From positions 310,001-374,000 of the forward strand of contig NZ_JAFMZK010000001.1 in NCBI RefSeq assembly GCF_029105185.1: DNA of 64,000 bases, given 5' to 3'. A program made the translations under genes and the position numbers. Positions within the stretch are counted from its first letter, which is position 1. Every line of letters begins with the position of its first letter. The stretch comes from Aliiroseovarius sp. Z3. Its GTDB lineage: Bacteria; Pseudomonadota; Alphaproteobacteria; Rhodobacterales; Rhodobacteraceae. Under the pieces are notes generated by a model. The model did no database searches and was not told the DNA's origin. It was given only the letters and a program-made list of their open reading frames with translations. This document shows, in pieces, positions 35,714-46,124 of this stretch.

Positions 35714-36081
35714 TCAACTGGGTCGCTATGGGCGCAGGTGTCGTCGCGGCCTTCCTGCTGGGGTTTGTGATCTATGGACCGTTTCTGGGCCTGCAACGCC
35801 GCTGGGCCGAAGGGACGCGGATCAACCCGGACCCGCCCGCAACAATGCCGGTGGGGCCGATGCTCGCCCAGATCGTATCGCTTGCCTTTCTGGCTCTGGT
35901 CATCGCCATGACCGAAACCACGGGCGCATTGGGTGTCGCGATGGTCGCGATACTGGCCGTGGCCACTCAGACAGCCTCGGTTGGGGCATGGGCACAGAAA
36001 AGCGGGTTCGCCATGGCCGTGGATGTGGGTTACGCGTTGCTCAGCGGGGTTGTGATGATCTTGGCGCACGCCGCGCTTTGA
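35710..36081 (+). CDS. DUF1761-like membrane protein
   Basis: A 123-residue protein with four predicted membrane helices (starting WVAMGAGVVAAFLLGFVIYG, then PMLAQIVSLAFLALVIA, GVAMVAILAVATQTA, ALLSGVVMILAHAAL). It starts with GTG overlapping the SRPBCC stop. The pattern fits DUF1761, of unknown function. A strong terminator follows within two bases of the stop. Confidence 0.75.
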   Translation: MINWVAMGAGVVAAFLLGFVIYGPFLGLQRRWAEGTRINPDPPATMPVGPMLAQIVSLAFLALVIAMTETTGALGVAMVAILAVATQTASVGAWAQKSGFAMAVDVGYALLSGVVMILAHAAL

Positions 36082-36082
36082 A

Positions 36083-36114
36083 AAAGAAGGCCGGGCAATG
36101 ACCCGGCCTTCTTT
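36083..36114. terminator. bidirectional terminator between DUF1761 gene and lpdA
   Basis: AAAGAAGGCCGGG and CCCGGCCTTCTTT form a 13-bp perfect stem with a 6-base loop, flanked by A and T runs. It lies between convergent genes. Confidence 0.9.
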
Positions 36115-36117
36115 GTA

Positions 36118-37512
36118 TTACATGTGAATGACGCGGTCATACGCATCCAGCACCGCTTCGTGCATCGACTCGCTGATCGTCGGGTGCGGGAAGACCGTGT
36201 GCATCAGTTCCTCTTCCGTGGTTTCCAGCGTTTTACCGACCACATAGCCCTGGATCATCTCGGTCACTTCCGGGCCGACCATATGGGCGCCCAGCAGCTC
36301 TCCGGTTTTGGCGTCAAAGATGGTTTTGATCATCCCCTCGGGGTCGCCCATGGCGATGGCCTTGCCGTTGCCGATAAAGGGGAAGCGGCCGACCTTGATG
36401 TCATAGCCCTGCTCTTTCGCCTTCGCTTCGGACAGACCGACCGAGGCGACCTGCGGGTGGCAATAGGTACAGCCGGGAATGCTTTCGGGTTTGACCGGGT
36501 GGGCGTGCAGACCGGCGATCAGCTCGGCCACCATGACACCTTCATGGCTGGCTTTGTGCGCGAGCCACGGAGCACCGGCGATGTCCCCGATGGCATAAAG
36601 CCCATCCACACCCGTGCGGCAATGGGCGTCGGTCACGACATGGGTGCGGTCGATCTTCACGCCGAGCGCTTCAAGACCCAGACCCTCCACATTGCCGACG
36701 ATGCCGACGGCGGAAATCACAGTGTCGAACTCTTGCTTCTCGACCTTGCCGCCCACCTCGATATGGGCGGTGACTTTGCCTTTCGCGCGATCAAGCTGCT
36801 TGACCATGGCTTTCTCCATGATCTTCATGCCCTGCTTCACGAAGGACTTCTTGGCGAAGGCCGAGATCTCGGCGTCTTCCACGGGCAGCACGCGATCCAT
36901 GACCTCGACAACAGTGGTGTCCGCACCCAAGGTGTTGAAGAAGCTGGCAAATTCGATGCCGATTGCGCCCGATCCGATGACCAGAAGCTTCTTCGGCATG
37001 CGCGGCGGGTTCAGAGCGTGTTTATAGGTCCAAACCAGATCGCCATCGGCCTCTAGCCCCGGAAGTTCACGCGCACGGGCACCGGTGGCGAGCACGATAT
37101 TCTTGGCGGTCAGCTCGTCGGTGCCCTTCTCGGTCTTGACCGAGACCTTACCCTTGGCCGGGATCGTCGCCTCGCCCATCACCACGGTGACTTTGTTTTT
37201 CTTCATCAGGTGGCCGATGCCGCCCGACAGCTGCGCCGCGACCCCGCGAGAACGCTTCACGATGGCGGGCAGATCGTAATCGACCTTATCCGCTGACAGA
37301 CCAAATTCCTTGGCGCGGTGCATCAGGTGGAACACCTCGGCCGAGCGCAGAAGCGCCTTGGTTGGGATACAGCCCCAGTTCAGGCAGATACCGCCCAGAT
37401 GTTCGCGTTCGACGATGGCCACGTTCTGGCCCAGCTGAGCGGCCCGAATTGCCGCAACATAGCCACCCGGCCCAGCACCGACCACAACCGTATCAAAAGC
37501 CTTGCCCGCCAT
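36118..37512 (-). CDS. lpdA: dihydrolipoyl dehydrogenase
   Basis: The E3 flavoprotein that re-oxidises dihydrolipoamide in 2-oxoacid dehydrogenase complexes or the glycine cleavage system. The protein has 464 residues. FAD motif VVVGAGPGGYVAA, redox-active disulfide Cys43-Cys48 in GGICLNWGCIPTK, and the C-terminal His-Glu pair in HPTISESMHEAV are all present. GAGGAGG precedes the ATG at 37512. No E1 or E2 genes are adjacent, so which complex it serves is unknown. Confidence 0.95.
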   Translation of the reverse strand: MAGKAFDTVVVGAGPGGYVAAIRAAQLGQNVAIVEREHLGGICLNWGCIPTKALLRSAEVFHLMHRAKEFGLSADKVDYDLPAIVKRSRGVAAQLSGGIGHLMKKNKVTVVMGEATIPAKGKVSVKTEKGTDELTAKNIVLATGARARELPGLEADGDLVWTYKHALNPPRMPKKLLVIGSGAIGIEFASFFNTLGADTTVVEVMDRVLPVEDAEISAFAKKSFVKQGMKIMEKAMVKQLDRAKGKVTAHIEVGGKVEKQEFDTVISAVGIVGNVEGLGLEALGVKIDRTHVVTDAHCRTGVDGLYAIGDIAGAPWLAHKASHEGVMVAELIAGLHAHPVKPESIPGCTYCHPQVASVGLSEAKAKEQGYDIKVGRFPFIGNGKAIAMGDPEGMIKTIFDAKTGELLGAHMVGPEVTEMIQGYVVGKTLETTEEELMHTVFPHPTISESMHEAVLDAYDRVIHM

Positions 37513-37660
37513 GGGGATCCTCCTCATCTTCAAGATAGTTTGCCATTAAACTATTTAGTTCAACGGATCAATGACGCTAGGTAAAACCCGCTAGTCGCTG
37601 AGCGAAACCCAGCTAAGCGCGGAAATTCAGGGGATCATGGATCGGACAGCGGCCTAACCG

Positions 37661-38251
37661 TCACGCCTCTGTGCCCTGTGCTTCAAATTTTCTGCGAAGC
37701 GCAGTGTATCCGCCATCCTCAATAAACGTGCGCTCTTCTTCCGTTGTTTCGCGCCCCAACGCCTCGTTGCGATAGGGAAAACGACCGAAGCGATCAATGA
37801 TGGCGCGGTGGACCCGCGCGTGCAGCGTATCGCCCTGCCCCGGCGTGTCGGACATCCGCTCGGCCATCAGCGCGATGCAACGGTCCTGATCCTCCATTGC
37901 TTCGCTATGCATGAAAGGCAGATAGAAAAACTGCCGATCGGGCAACGGAATCTGCATATCCAGCCCGCGTTCAATGGCATGATCAGAACAGGCCCGCGCC
38001 GCCGGATCGGTTGCAAACGACCGTGCATCGCCACGAAACATGTTGCGCGGAAACTGATCCGTCAGGATGAGAAAAGCCAACGCCCCCTGCGGCGTGTCGC
38101 GCCAATGGTCGCGCTTGCCGTCCCGCGCGGCCTCGTAATCTGCCATGAAGCGTGCGCGGATCGTATCGTCCAGCTTGTCCGAGGCAGTGTACCACCCCTT
38201 CTCTCCGACCTCGTCGAACCAGAACGTGATGATCTCTTGCGGCTCTGTCAT
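37661..38251 (-). CDS. DUF924 family protein
   Basis: A 196-residue soluble protein of the DUF924 (YpjQ-type TPR-like) family, with EIITFWFDEVGEKGWYTASD at the start, the conserved ALAFLILTDQFPRNMFRGDARSF (given in two parts: ALAFLILTDQFPRN and MFRGDARSF), and FFYLPFMHSEAMEDQ. Function is unknown. AGGAGG precedes the ATG at 38251; a longer frame has no start signal. The conserved aromatic and acidic residues suggest an enzyme pocket. Confidence 0.85.
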   Translation of the reverse strand: MTEPQEIITFWFDEVGEKGWYTASDKLDDTIRARFMADYEAARDGKRDHWRDTPQGALAFLILTDQFPRNMFRGDARSFATDPAARACSDHAIERGLDMQIPLPDRQFFYLPFMHSEAMEDQDRCIALMAERMSDTPGQGDTLHARVHRAIIDRFGRFPYRNEALGRETTEEERTFIEDGGYTALRRKFEAQGTEA

Positions 38252-38321
38252 GGCTGTGCCTCCTGTTTCCTTCACCCTAGCCGGAAAGGAACACAGTGCA
38301 AGGCGGGACGAATGCGCAAGG

Positions 38322-39569
38322 CTATTCGTCCTCTTCCGCCTCTTCGGCCCAGACTTCTTGCGCCATGTCCACAGCAACGGGTGAAGCGGCTGGCGACATG
38401 GTCATGTAAGCGCCCGTATCCCTGGGGGACGGACCCGACCGCTGTGTCATACGCCACAGGCCATAGATCAGGAAGCCGACCAACAGCAGCGCCATATAGC
38501 CAAAGAACCCCAGCGGTCCCATCACGCCCATGACCCAACCGGTGACCACTGGACCGGCAATCGCCCCCATCCCGTTGATGAAGATCAGCCCGGCGGATGC
38601 GGCAGGCATGTCGTCAGGCTCAAGGAAGTCGTTCACATAGGCCAAAAGCAACGCATAAAGCGGGTTGGTCATCCCGCCCAGAAAGAATGCGGCCAGCAAA
38701 AGAAGCTCGTAGCGGGCACCGAACAAAACCGGCAACAAGGCCGCGACGGCCGCGATGGCTGTGACAATCAGGATCAGCACACGCCGGTCCATCCGGTCCG
38801 ATATCCAGCCAATGGGATATTGCAGCACCAGCCCGCCAATATAAAGCGCCGACACGAAAACCGAGATCTGTCCAATCTTCAACCCGACCTGCTGACCGAA
38901 CACAGAGGCCATGCCAAACTGAGCAGAGAACACGCCCCCCAGCAACATGAATCCCACACATCCCATAGGCGAGATATGGAACAGCTCGCGCAGGCTCAGG
39001 CCCTTTGTCGTTTCAAACGCAGGGGTTGGATTCACCGACAGAAGAATGGGGGCAAAAGCGATCGAAACAAGCACTGACGGCAGGATGAACAGGATGAACC
39101 CGCCGGGATCCCCGATCACCAGAAGCCCCTGGGCTGCGATAATCCCCACCATCTGCACAAACATGTAAAGCGACAGCGCCTTGCCGCGGTTTTCATTGTC
39201 GGCGGCGTTGTTCAACCAGCTTTCCGCCGTGACATACACACCCGAGAAGCAGAACCCCACGATCACCCGCAATGCGGTCCAGGCCCATGGGTCCGTAAGC
39301 GCGGGATACAGGATCAGCACCGCCGAGATGAAAGACCCAAGCGCGGCAAAGACCCGAACATGCCCCACCCGCCGGATCATGATCGGGGCCATGCGCGACC
39401 CAAACAGGAAGCCCGCGAAATAGCCGGACATGACCATCGACAGCTGAAAGGTGGAAAACCCTTCCAAGCCACCCCGGATCCCCAACAGCGTGCCTTGCAC
39501 CCCGTTGCCGACCATCAGCAGCATCATACCAAGAAGCAGCGCCCAAGAGCTCGACAAGACCTGAAGCAT
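38322..39569 (-). CDS. MFS transporter, YcaD-like
   Basis: A 415-residue protein with twelve hydrophobic segments. The conserved loop GSRMAPIMIRRVGHVRVF (about residues 56-73) and GWISDRMDRRVLILI in the second half are MFS hallmarks. The tail is acidic (EVWAEEAEEDE). Closest pattern is the YcaD/UMF-type MFS of proteobacteria; substrate unknown. AGGAGA precedes the ATG. The DUF924 gene lies 70 bases downstream on the same strand, so they may be co-transcribed. Confidence 0.87.
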   Translation of the reverse strand: MLQVLSSSWALLLGMMLLMVGNGVQGTLLGIRGGLEGFSTFQLSMVMSGYFAGFLFGSRMAPIMIRRVGHVRVFAALGSFISAVLILYPALTDPWAWTALRVIVGFCFSGVYVTAESWLNNAADNENRGKALSLYMFVQMVGIIAAQGLLVIGDPGGFILFILPSVLVSIAFAPILLSVNPTPAFETTKGLSLRELFHISPMGCVGFMLLGGVFSAQFGMASVFGQQVGLKIGQISVFVSALYIGGLVLQYPIGWISDRMDRRVLILIVTAIAAVAALLPVLFGARYELLLLAAFFLGGMTNPLYALLLAYVNDFLEPDDMPAASAGLIFINGMGAIAGPVVTGWVMGVMGPLGFFGYMALLLVGFLIYGLWRMTQRSGPSPRDTGAYMTMSPAASPVAVDMAQEVWAEEAEEDE

Positions 39570-39666
39570 GGGAATCTCCTGTTTGCGTTGGGTAAGAGCC
39601 TAACAACACATGGCCAGAATCAAAGGGCATTTCACGACATGTAACGGCCCGGCACCGGCCAAATCG

Positions 39667-40728
39667 CTAGGGCCTGTCGGGCAAGAGCAGCGAACTGTCA
39701 CCGTAGGAAAAGAAGCGATAGCGCTCTGCGATGGCGTGATCATAGACCGCGCGCATCCGATCCACCCCCATCAGCGCCGACACCAACATCATCAGCGTCG
39801 ATTTAGGCAAGTGGAAATTGGTCATCAGGCCATCGGTCACATTGAACTGAAAACCGGGCGTGATGAAAATATCGGTTTCGCCCTGCCACGGCGCAATTTG
39901 GCCCGGACCGGTCGCCGCGCTTTCGATCAGGCGCAGCGCGGTGGTGCCCACAGGAATGATGCGGCCACCGGAGGCGATGGTCGCCTCGATCTCCTGCGCG
40001 GCGGTGGTGCTGACCCGCCCCCACTCGGCATGCATCTTGTGCTGCGATATGTCATCGACCTTGACGGGCAGGAAAGTCCCCGCCCCCACATGCAGCGTGA
40101 CATGGGTCAGCCCGACGCCCATGGATTTGATCTGGTCAAGCAGTCCGTCGTCAAAATGAAGCGATGCTGTGGGCGCTGCGACAGCACCCGAGTGGCGGGC
40201 AAACACGGTCTGATAATCTTCGTTATCTTGCGCATCTGCAGCACGCTTCGCGGCGATGTAAGGTGGCAGCGGCATGTTCCCGACCATGGTCAGCGCGGCA
40301 TCGAACCGGTCGCCTTCAAGGTTGAAACGTATCAGTGCCTGATCTTCATCCCGGCCCAGAAAAGTTGCCGAAAGCGCGTCCGAAAAAACGATGACATCCC
40401 CGTCGCGCAGCTTGCGCAGGGGTCTGGCCATCACATGCCATTGCCCTGCCCCGTCTGGCGACAGCAGTGTGACCTCGATCTTCGCCACACCCTCTCCGGC
40501 GGCTTGCCCGGCCCGTGTGCGGGTGCCAAACAACCGACCCGGAATGACCTTCGTGTCGTTCAGAACCAGCCGGTCGCCGGGCCGCAGCCAATTGGTCAGA
40601 TCGCTGACATGGGCATCGGTGATGTGATCGGGCGTCGCCACAAGCATACGGCTTGCGGTGCGCGGCCGCGCCGGGCGCGTCGCGATCAGGTCATCGGGCA
40701 GATCAAAGTCAAAATCACTTAGTTTCAT
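39667..40728 (-). CDS. queA: S-adenosylmethionine:tRNA ribosyltransferase-isomerase
   Basis: QueA makes epoxyqueuosine in tRNA by transferring the ribosyl part of S-adenosylmethionine. The protein has 353 residues. Motifs are [16 protein letters not shown] at the start, [20 protein letters not shown]-like [17 protein letters not shown], and [11 protein letters not shown] near the C-terminus. The start at 40728 ([11 protein letters not shown]) matches the family; an upstream frame to 40947 is not coding. It is followed on the same strand by nothing for 97 bases, then the MFS gene. Queuosine synthesis genes such as tgt are outside the window. Confidence 0.94.
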   Translation of the reverse strand: MKLSDFDFDLPDDLIATRPARPRTASRMLVATPDHITDAHVSDLTNWLRPGDRLVLNDTKVIPGRLFGTRTRAGQAAGEGVAKIEVTLLSPDGAGQWHVMARPLRKLRDGDVIVFSDALSATFLGRDEDQALIRFNLEGDRFDAALTMVGNMPLPPYIAAKRAADAQDNEDYQTVFARHSGAVAAPTASLHFDDGLLDQIKSMGVGLTHVTLHVGAGTFLPVKVDDISQHKMHAEWGRVSTTAAQEIEATIASGGRIIPVGTTALRLIESAATGPGQIAPWQGETDIFITPGFQFNVTDGLMTNFHLPKSTLMMLVSALMGVDRMRAVYDHAIAERYRFFSYGDSSLLLPDRP

Positions 40729-40789
40729 GGCGGCGCGTGTAGGGGGCTTCGCGCGCCCCGTCAACGGGTTCCTGACGATCGCTGACCGA

Positions 40790-43700
40790 TCATTCGGCCT
40801 GCGGTCGCGGCGGCGGGTTGCGGCGGAAAATGTCGCGGAAAAAGCCCGGTGTGAACAAGGACAGCGGATTAACCCCAACCTTGGGATCGGACGCGGTCCC
40901 CTTGAGGGTATAGTTGAAGCCCACCAACCCCTCGCCCTTACGTGCAAAGATGCGCCCGGCCGAATTCACCACGTAGAAGGGTGAGATCACCCCCTGCATG
41001 TCCAATTGGCCTGATCCAAGGAAATAGTATCCGTCCATCGAGATACCCATGGAATGCCCTGTCGCGGCCCCCTCATAGATCGTGATCTTGTCCGGGTCCA
41101 AACGGAACCGCGCATCCACGTCGGTAAAGGGAATGCCCTGCCCGCCAAGCTGCTGCAACAAGCCGACCACCGAAATGGCCGACAGCAGTTCGGCCATCGC
41201 GGGCGCATCATGCACGTCAATATTCTTGATTTTCAGATCACCGTCATACACGCCCTTGCGACCACCGGGGGCGAGGATCAGCTCCATTTCGCCTTTCCTG
41301 GCATTTTTCAGGACACCCGCAGCACGCAAAACCCCACCCGCGCTCTTGCTGGTTAACCGAAACGCCGTGCCGTTCGGCTGTGGCGCAGCCGTGCCACGAA
41401 TGGCGGGACCGCCGCCAATCTGGCCCCGGAAAGTGCCATTCAACCCACCGCCCGTCTGGGTAAAATCGCCGTCGAACCCGGTGATCGTGATCCCTTCCGA
41501 GATGATGAGCCGGTCCAGCAGCAACGAGATCGGCACAGGTTCACCACCTGAACCACCACCCTTGCCTGACCCCAAAGTGGTCTTGCGCATATCCACGGTG
41601 CCACCCTTGACGGTGACTGAAACCGGTTTTCCTTCCCCACGCCCCGTCAGCGTTACTGGCGCATCCAGCCAACCGCCCAGCGTCACCCGGTCAAACTGCG
41701 CGGCGACCAGCCCACCGCCTTCGGCCATGATGACGCTGCCATTTGCATCAAGCCCCGGCGCGCGCAATGAAAGCTCTTCAATCACGGGGACCGATCCCAG
41801 CTTGCCCGACAGGCTGAGCGCCCCACTGCTTCCCTTCGATTTGGACCAGCCGAGTGCTGATATGTTCAGGCCGACGCCGTTCAGCGGTGCATCAAGCGTG
41901 ATGCGCGGGGCCTCGCCGCGCGCAAGGGCAACCTTGTAACTTGCTTCTGTCGAACCGGTCACGCTGTCCGCCGGCAGCCCGATCGAGAACGCCTCAAGGA
42001 AGGTCTGATCCAACGTCATGTTGCCGGTGACGGTCGAGCGCCCCGAGCTCGCATCCCCATCGAATGACTGTGCCCATGTCCCGGTGACTGGAACACCCGA
42101 CAATCTTCCCTGCCCACTGATGCTGATACCATCGGTGTTGACGGTCAGATCGGCGGTGGGCAACTCCAAAGGTCGCCCGTTTACAATCGTGTCGCTTTTG
42201 ACGGCGCTGAGCGTGCCCGCCAATTGATAGTCGATCGCGCTGCGGGGCGCTTTGCGCTGCATTTCGATGTCGATCCGACCGCCAAGCTCCACCCGCCCGC
42301 TGGCCATATCCGGGCCAATCGCCCCCTCAGGGGTGTCGCGGAAAATACGGAATGGTTTGTCGTCCAGCAGATGGAGCGCCGCCGTCAGCGGGCCGCTTAC
42401 CGACAAGTCCACCCAGGCGGGCACCGGCGGGCGCGGGGCCGTGGGGTCTTCGGGTCGCCGCCCCATCTGGGGGATCACGAAGCTGGTGCCCGCGGCGTCC
42501 AGGACACCCGCCACCTTTCCGTTTCGATCCAGCGGACGCAACACCCCGTGATCTGCCGTGACCACCAGACGTCGCCCATCAATCGTGAATTGTCCGCTGG
42601 CGTTTTCGATCGGCACCATTTCCTTGACCGCTCGTACGGTCACGCCATCAAACGTCGCGCTCAGTGCGGTATGCGCCGGACGGTCCTGTTCTTTTCGCCA
42701 CGCCACGTTGACATTGGTGAACCGCCCCTTGGTCACGTTGTCTCGTGCCCAGACGCGGGTGCGTGCGCCATTGGTCAGGGGCCAGAAAGCTGTGACCTGT
42801 CCGGGGTTGACCTGATCGGCGGCTGCATCAATAGCCACTGACCACCCGTCAGATCCGACACCAATCCGCGCGCGACCCGTTGCCAGCGCGCCATCATGTG
42901 TGATCGCGAATTGCCCCACATCAACCCGGAACGGGTTAAGGTTGAGCCGAAAATCCGCCGATCCTTGCCCCAACAGCAATGGGTTCTCGAATATATCCGG
43001 TGGACTGATCCGCGCATGGGTAACATTCAATTGCCCCAGCAATTCGGTCGGCCAGCCGCCCACCCAACCGCGCAAGTAAGAATGCCCATCGGCCTGCACC
43101 TCGCCCCAATCCGATTGTAGCGAAGCCTGGGCGAAGTTCATCCGCTCGCGTTCCGGGTCATAATCCAGATAGACCTTGCCGCCATTGAACTTCACGGGCT
43201 TGGCCGCAGGATCGGGCGACAGGCTGCCTGCGCCGAACTCCAGCGTTCCCGCCAGACCGGACACCTGTCCAGTATCGTCAATGACCGTCCGCAATGCGCC
43301 AGAAATCGGGGCATCCACCAGCCCCAGAAACGTCAAAAGAGGGGTCTGGGCGGCAATGTCACGGGCACGCGCATTCTTGAAGGTCGCCGTCAGGCGCGCC
43401 GATGAACTGCCTTTGACCGAACGAAAGCCAAGCACCGTTTCAGCCAGCTCTTCCGTTTGATTGAACACGTCAAAAGACAGCGTCATATCAACAGCTTGAT
43501 CGGATTGGGTAATGCTTAGCGCGCCGTCGGTCACTTGCCACAACCGCCCGGACCGTGCATCCTCAAGCGTCAGGGTCAGGTTCGTGGCCGAAATGCGTTC
43601 GCTGTTGGACAGAATACCGGTCGTGAACACGGCATCGATACGATCCAGAACCGACGCCAGATCACCGCTTGCCCCGATCCCCTGCCCAAGGCTCAAGTCA

Positions 43701-44452
43701 AATGACCCATCACGACTGCGCCGAATGGTGATCTGCGCCCCGCGCAGCGACAAGGTTGCGGGTTCGACGCGACCAGACAAAACCGGACGCAGAAGCAACG
43801 ACCCTTCCACCGCGTTCAGCCGCCCGATCTCCAGCCCCGTTTCGTCCTTTACCCCAAGATCCACCAGCCGCAATCGCGGCAGACCAAGTCGGGTTACACC
43901 CAGTTCGACCTGTGACAGCGACAACTTTACACGGTTCGTCTGGTTGTTGATCTTCTCTTCGATCCGTTCGGTTGCCCATTTCGGCAGAACAAAAACATGC
44001 CCCGTCACCGACATCGACAACAGCGCCAGAAACAGCGTCGCCAAGACGACCAGCAAAAAGGACCAGATGCCGAAATGCCATTTTAGCCTCTTTCGGCGGC
44101 GCGCGCGCCGTTCAGGGCAAATCTCGTGTTTTTCCAGTCCTCTCGCTTTGCGTCGGCGCGGAAACCGGGCTGTCGCAGCAAGGGGGGTTGAATCTGTGAC
44201 CGTGTCAGCGGAACCCACATCTTCCGGCACGTTTTTGTCCGAGGCATCATCGGCGTCGCCTTCATCCGAGACGTTCTTCGTGGCCGTTTCTTCTGGTTCG
44301 GCGCCGATGTCCAAACCGACGTCGTCCTCCGACGAACCGTCCTCAGCTTCCAATTCAGATAGGTGGTCTTGCGTGGACGACACATCACCATCGCAGACTG
44401 GGCGCGCACCCTTGGCGTCCTCTTGTCCTGTCGGCTTGTCGTCGTTGTCCAT
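40790..44452 (-). CDS. large AsmA/YhdP-like envelope protein (DUF3971)
   Basis: A protein of about 1220 residues. It starts with an acidic, disordered cytoplasmic part of about 100 residues (rich in D, E and S), then a basic patch ([12 protein letters not shown]) and one membrane helix ([20 protein letters not shown]). The rest is periplasmic and consists of repeated beta-strand units of the AsmA type, with a C-terminal stretch [29 protein letters not shown] (in pieces: [22 protein letters not shown]) as in YhdP/DUF3971. These proteins form bridge-like structures moving phospholipids to the outer membrane. The start is uncertain: GTG at 44539 is also possible. No obvious frameshift. Confidence 0.82.
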   Translation of the reverse strand: MDNDDKPTGQEDAKGARPVCDGDVSSTQDHLSELEAEDGSSEDDVGLDIGAEPEETATKNVSDEGDADDASDKNVPEDVGSADTVTDSTPLAATARFPRRRKARGLEKHEICPERRARRRKRLKWHFGIWSFLLVVLATLFLALLSMSVTGHVFVLPKWATERIEEKINNQTNRVKLSLSQVELGVTRLGLPRLRLVDLGVKDETGLEIGRLNAVEGSLLLRPVLSGRVEPATLSLRGAQITIRRSRDGSFDLSLGQGIGASGDLASVLDRIDAVFTTGILSNSERISATNLTLTLEDARSGRLWQVTDGALSITQSDQAVDMTLSFDVFNQTEELAETVLGFRSVKGSSSARLTATFKNARARDIAAQTPLLTFLGLVDAPISGALRTVIDDTGQVSGLAGTLEFGAGSLSPDPAAKPVKFNGGKVYLDYDPERERMNFAQASLQSDWGEVQADGHSYLRGWVGGWPTELLGQLNVTHARISPPDIFENPLLLGQGSADFRLNLNPFRVDVGQFAITHDGALATGRARIGVGSDGWSVAIDAAADQVNPGQVTAFWPLTNGARTRVWARDNVTKGRFTNVNVAWRKEQDRPAHTALSATFDGVTVRAVKEMVPIENASGQFTIDGRRLVVTADHGVLRPLDRNGKVAGVLDAAGTSFVIPQMGRRPEDPTAPRPPVPAWVDLSVSGPLTAALHLLDDKPFRIFRDTPEGAIGPDMASGRVELGGRIDIEMQRKAPRSAIDYQLAGTLSAVKSDTIVNGRPLELPTADLTVNTDGISISGQGRLSGVPVTGTWAQSFDGDASSGRSTVTGNMTLDQTFLEAFSIGLPADSVTGSTEASYKVALARGEAPRITLDAPLNGVGLNISALGWSKSKGSSGALSLSGKLGSVPVIEELSLRAPGLDANGSVIMAEGGGLVAAQFDRVTLGGWLDAPVTLTGRGEGKPVSVTVKGGTVDMRKTTLGSGKGGGSGGEPVPISLLLDRLIISEGITITGFDGDFTQTGGGLNGTFRGQIGGGPAIRGTAAPQPNGTAFRLTSKSAGGVLRAAGVLKNARKGEMELILAPGGRKGVYDGDLKIKNIDVHDAPAMAELLSAISVVGLLQQLGGQGIPFTDVDARFRLDPDKITIYEGAATGHSMGISMDGYYFLGSGQLDMQGVISPFYVVNSAGRIFARKGEGLVGFNYTLKGTASDPKVGVNPLSLFTPGFFRDIFRRNPPPRPQAE

Positions 44453-44569
44453 GCAGATCGCCCAGATGCCCTTTGGCCGTGCGGCCTCGCGCCTTTCATC
44501 CTGATGCGATACGGCATAGAAGGAAAGTTCGGGAAACACTAGCGACTTAGCACAGGGAATGCCAAGCGA

Positions 44570-45052
44570 ATGACGGATAACATGCTGAAGACAGGCGATA
44601 TTGCGCCGGATTTCACACTGCCCCAGGACGGCGGTGAACCTGTGACTTTGTCCGGGCTCGCCCCGGCGCCGGTGGTGCTGTATTTCTACCCCAAGGACAA
44701 CACGCCCGGTTGCACCACAGAGGCGCTGGATTTTTCGGCCCTTCTGCCCGAATTTGAGGCGCTTGGCGCGAAGGTGTTCGGTGTGTCAAAAGACAGCCTG
44801 AAAAAGCACGAGAACTTCCGCAACAAGCAAGACCTCAGCGTGCCTTTGCTGTCAGATGCCGAAGGTGACGTTTGTGAACGTTACGGTGTCTGGGGCGAGA
44901 AGAAGAACTATGGCCGCACCTATATGGGGATCACGCGCACCACATTCCTGATCGGCTCAGACGGCAAGATCGCGCAAATCTGGGGAAAGGTGAAGGTAAA
45001 GGGCCACGCGGACGAAGTATTGGCCGCCACCCGTGATCTGGTTCGTTCATGA
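44570..45052 (+). CDS. bcp: peroxiredoxin of the BCP/PrxQ type
   Basis: A 160-residue thiol peroxidase that reduces hydrogen peroxide and organic peroxides with thioredoxin. The peroxidatic Cys48 is in YFYPKDNTPGCTTEA. The resolving cysteine that many BCPs have five residues later is replaced (GCTTEALDF), so this is a one-Cys or atypical form; another cysteine is in GDVCERYGVWG. Its stop overlaps the DUF455 start (ATGA), an operon. It is divergent from the AsmA-like gene. Confidence 0.93.
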   Translation: MTDNMLKTGDIAPDFTLPQDGGEPVTLSGLAPAPVVLYFYPKDNTPGCTTEALDFSALLPEFEALGAKVFGVSKDSLKKHENFRNKQDLSVPLLSDAEGDVCERYGVWGEKKNYGRTYMGITRTTFLIGSDGKIAQIWGKVKVKGHADEVLAATRDLVRS

Positions 45053-45921
45053 CCGCCCTGTCCCGCCCACTTGCAGAAATGGCTGATGCCGTATTGCGCA
45101 CCGCAGACGGGCGCGAAAAGACCGCGCTGGCCCGCAAATACGCAACCGAATGGTTTGCAGCACGCGAGGCTGGTGCAATCGTCGCGCCGCTCACCGACCG
45201 CGATCAATTCATCGCCGCCGCCACGCCGCCTGATTTCCCCGCCCGTCCTGACCGGCCGGAATTGAAAGACCCGCGTGACGTGCCCCGCCGCCGTCCCGGC
45301 AGCCGCGAAGGTCAAATCGCGCTTCTGCACGCCGTTGCGCATATCGAACTGAACGCGGTGGATTTGCATTGGGACATCATTGCGCGTTTCACCGACACAC
45401 CGATGCCGTTGGGTTTTTATGACGATTGGGTGAAAGCCGCCGACGAAGAGGCAAAGCATTTCAATCTTGTAAGCGACTGTCTTGAGGCGTTGGACAGCCA
45501 TTACGGCGCGTTGGCCGCCCATGCGGGTATGTGGCGCGCCGCCGAAGATACGGCGGATGATCTTCTGGGGCGGCTTGCCGTCGTCCCCATGGTGCTGGAG
45601 GCCCGCGGGCTGGATGTCACACCCGGCATGATCGAGGTGTTTCGCAAAGCCAAGCTGAACGACACCGTGGCGGCGCTTGAAGTGATTTATGCTGAAGAGG
45701 TGGGGCACGTCGCCTATGGATCGAAATGGTTTCACTTTCTCTGCGGGCGTCACGAGCTGGACCCGAAAGAGACGTTTCACGGTTTGGTCCGCACCTATTT
45801 CCATGGCGCTTTGAAGCCGCCATTCAACGAAGAAAAACGCGCCGAGGCTGGATTGCCGCCAGATTTCTATTGGCCCCTTGCCGAGAAAACAGCGGCACAG
45901 TCGCGCGGCACGCCGGATTGA
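45049..45921 (+). CDS. DUF455 ferritin-like protein
   Basis: A 290-residue protein of the DUF455 family with a ferritin-like helical bundle. Possible metal ligands are visible: HAVAHIELNAVDLHWD (E, H), AADEEAKHFNLV (E, E, H) and IYAEEVGHVAYG (E, E, H), the pattern of a di-iron site. The function is not established. Its ATG overlaps the bcp stop, which suggests a role linked to peroxide or oxidative chemistry; that link is inference. Confidence 0.87.
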   Translation: MTALSRPLAEMADAVLRTADGREKTALARKYATEWFAAREAGAIVAPLTDRDQFIAAATPPDFPARPDRPELKDPRDVPRRRPGSREGQIALLHAVAHIELNAVDLHWDIIARFTDTPMPLGFYDDWVKAADEEAKHFNLVSDCLEALDSHYGALAAHAGMWRAAEDTADDLLGRLAVVPMVLEARGLDVTPGMIEVFRKAKLNDTVAALEVIYAEEVGHVAYGSKWFHFLCGRHELDPKETFHGLVRTYFHGALKPPFNEEKRAEAGLPPDFYWPLAEKTAAQSRGTPD

Positions 45922-46124
45922 TCATTGGTCCCGACACCCGCCGACGTCGGCAGATTCTCGCTCGAAACCACGACAATTGTTAAGCAATTTCAAAATCTCT
46001 TGCGTGAATGTGTCGCCCGCGTTAATCACCTCGGGTCTGCGGGGGTCGCCATTAGAAGCTGCATTTCCTACGGACAAGGGATCAAAGGGATGAATTCGGG
46101 GCTTCGGACTTGCATATCAGCTTG

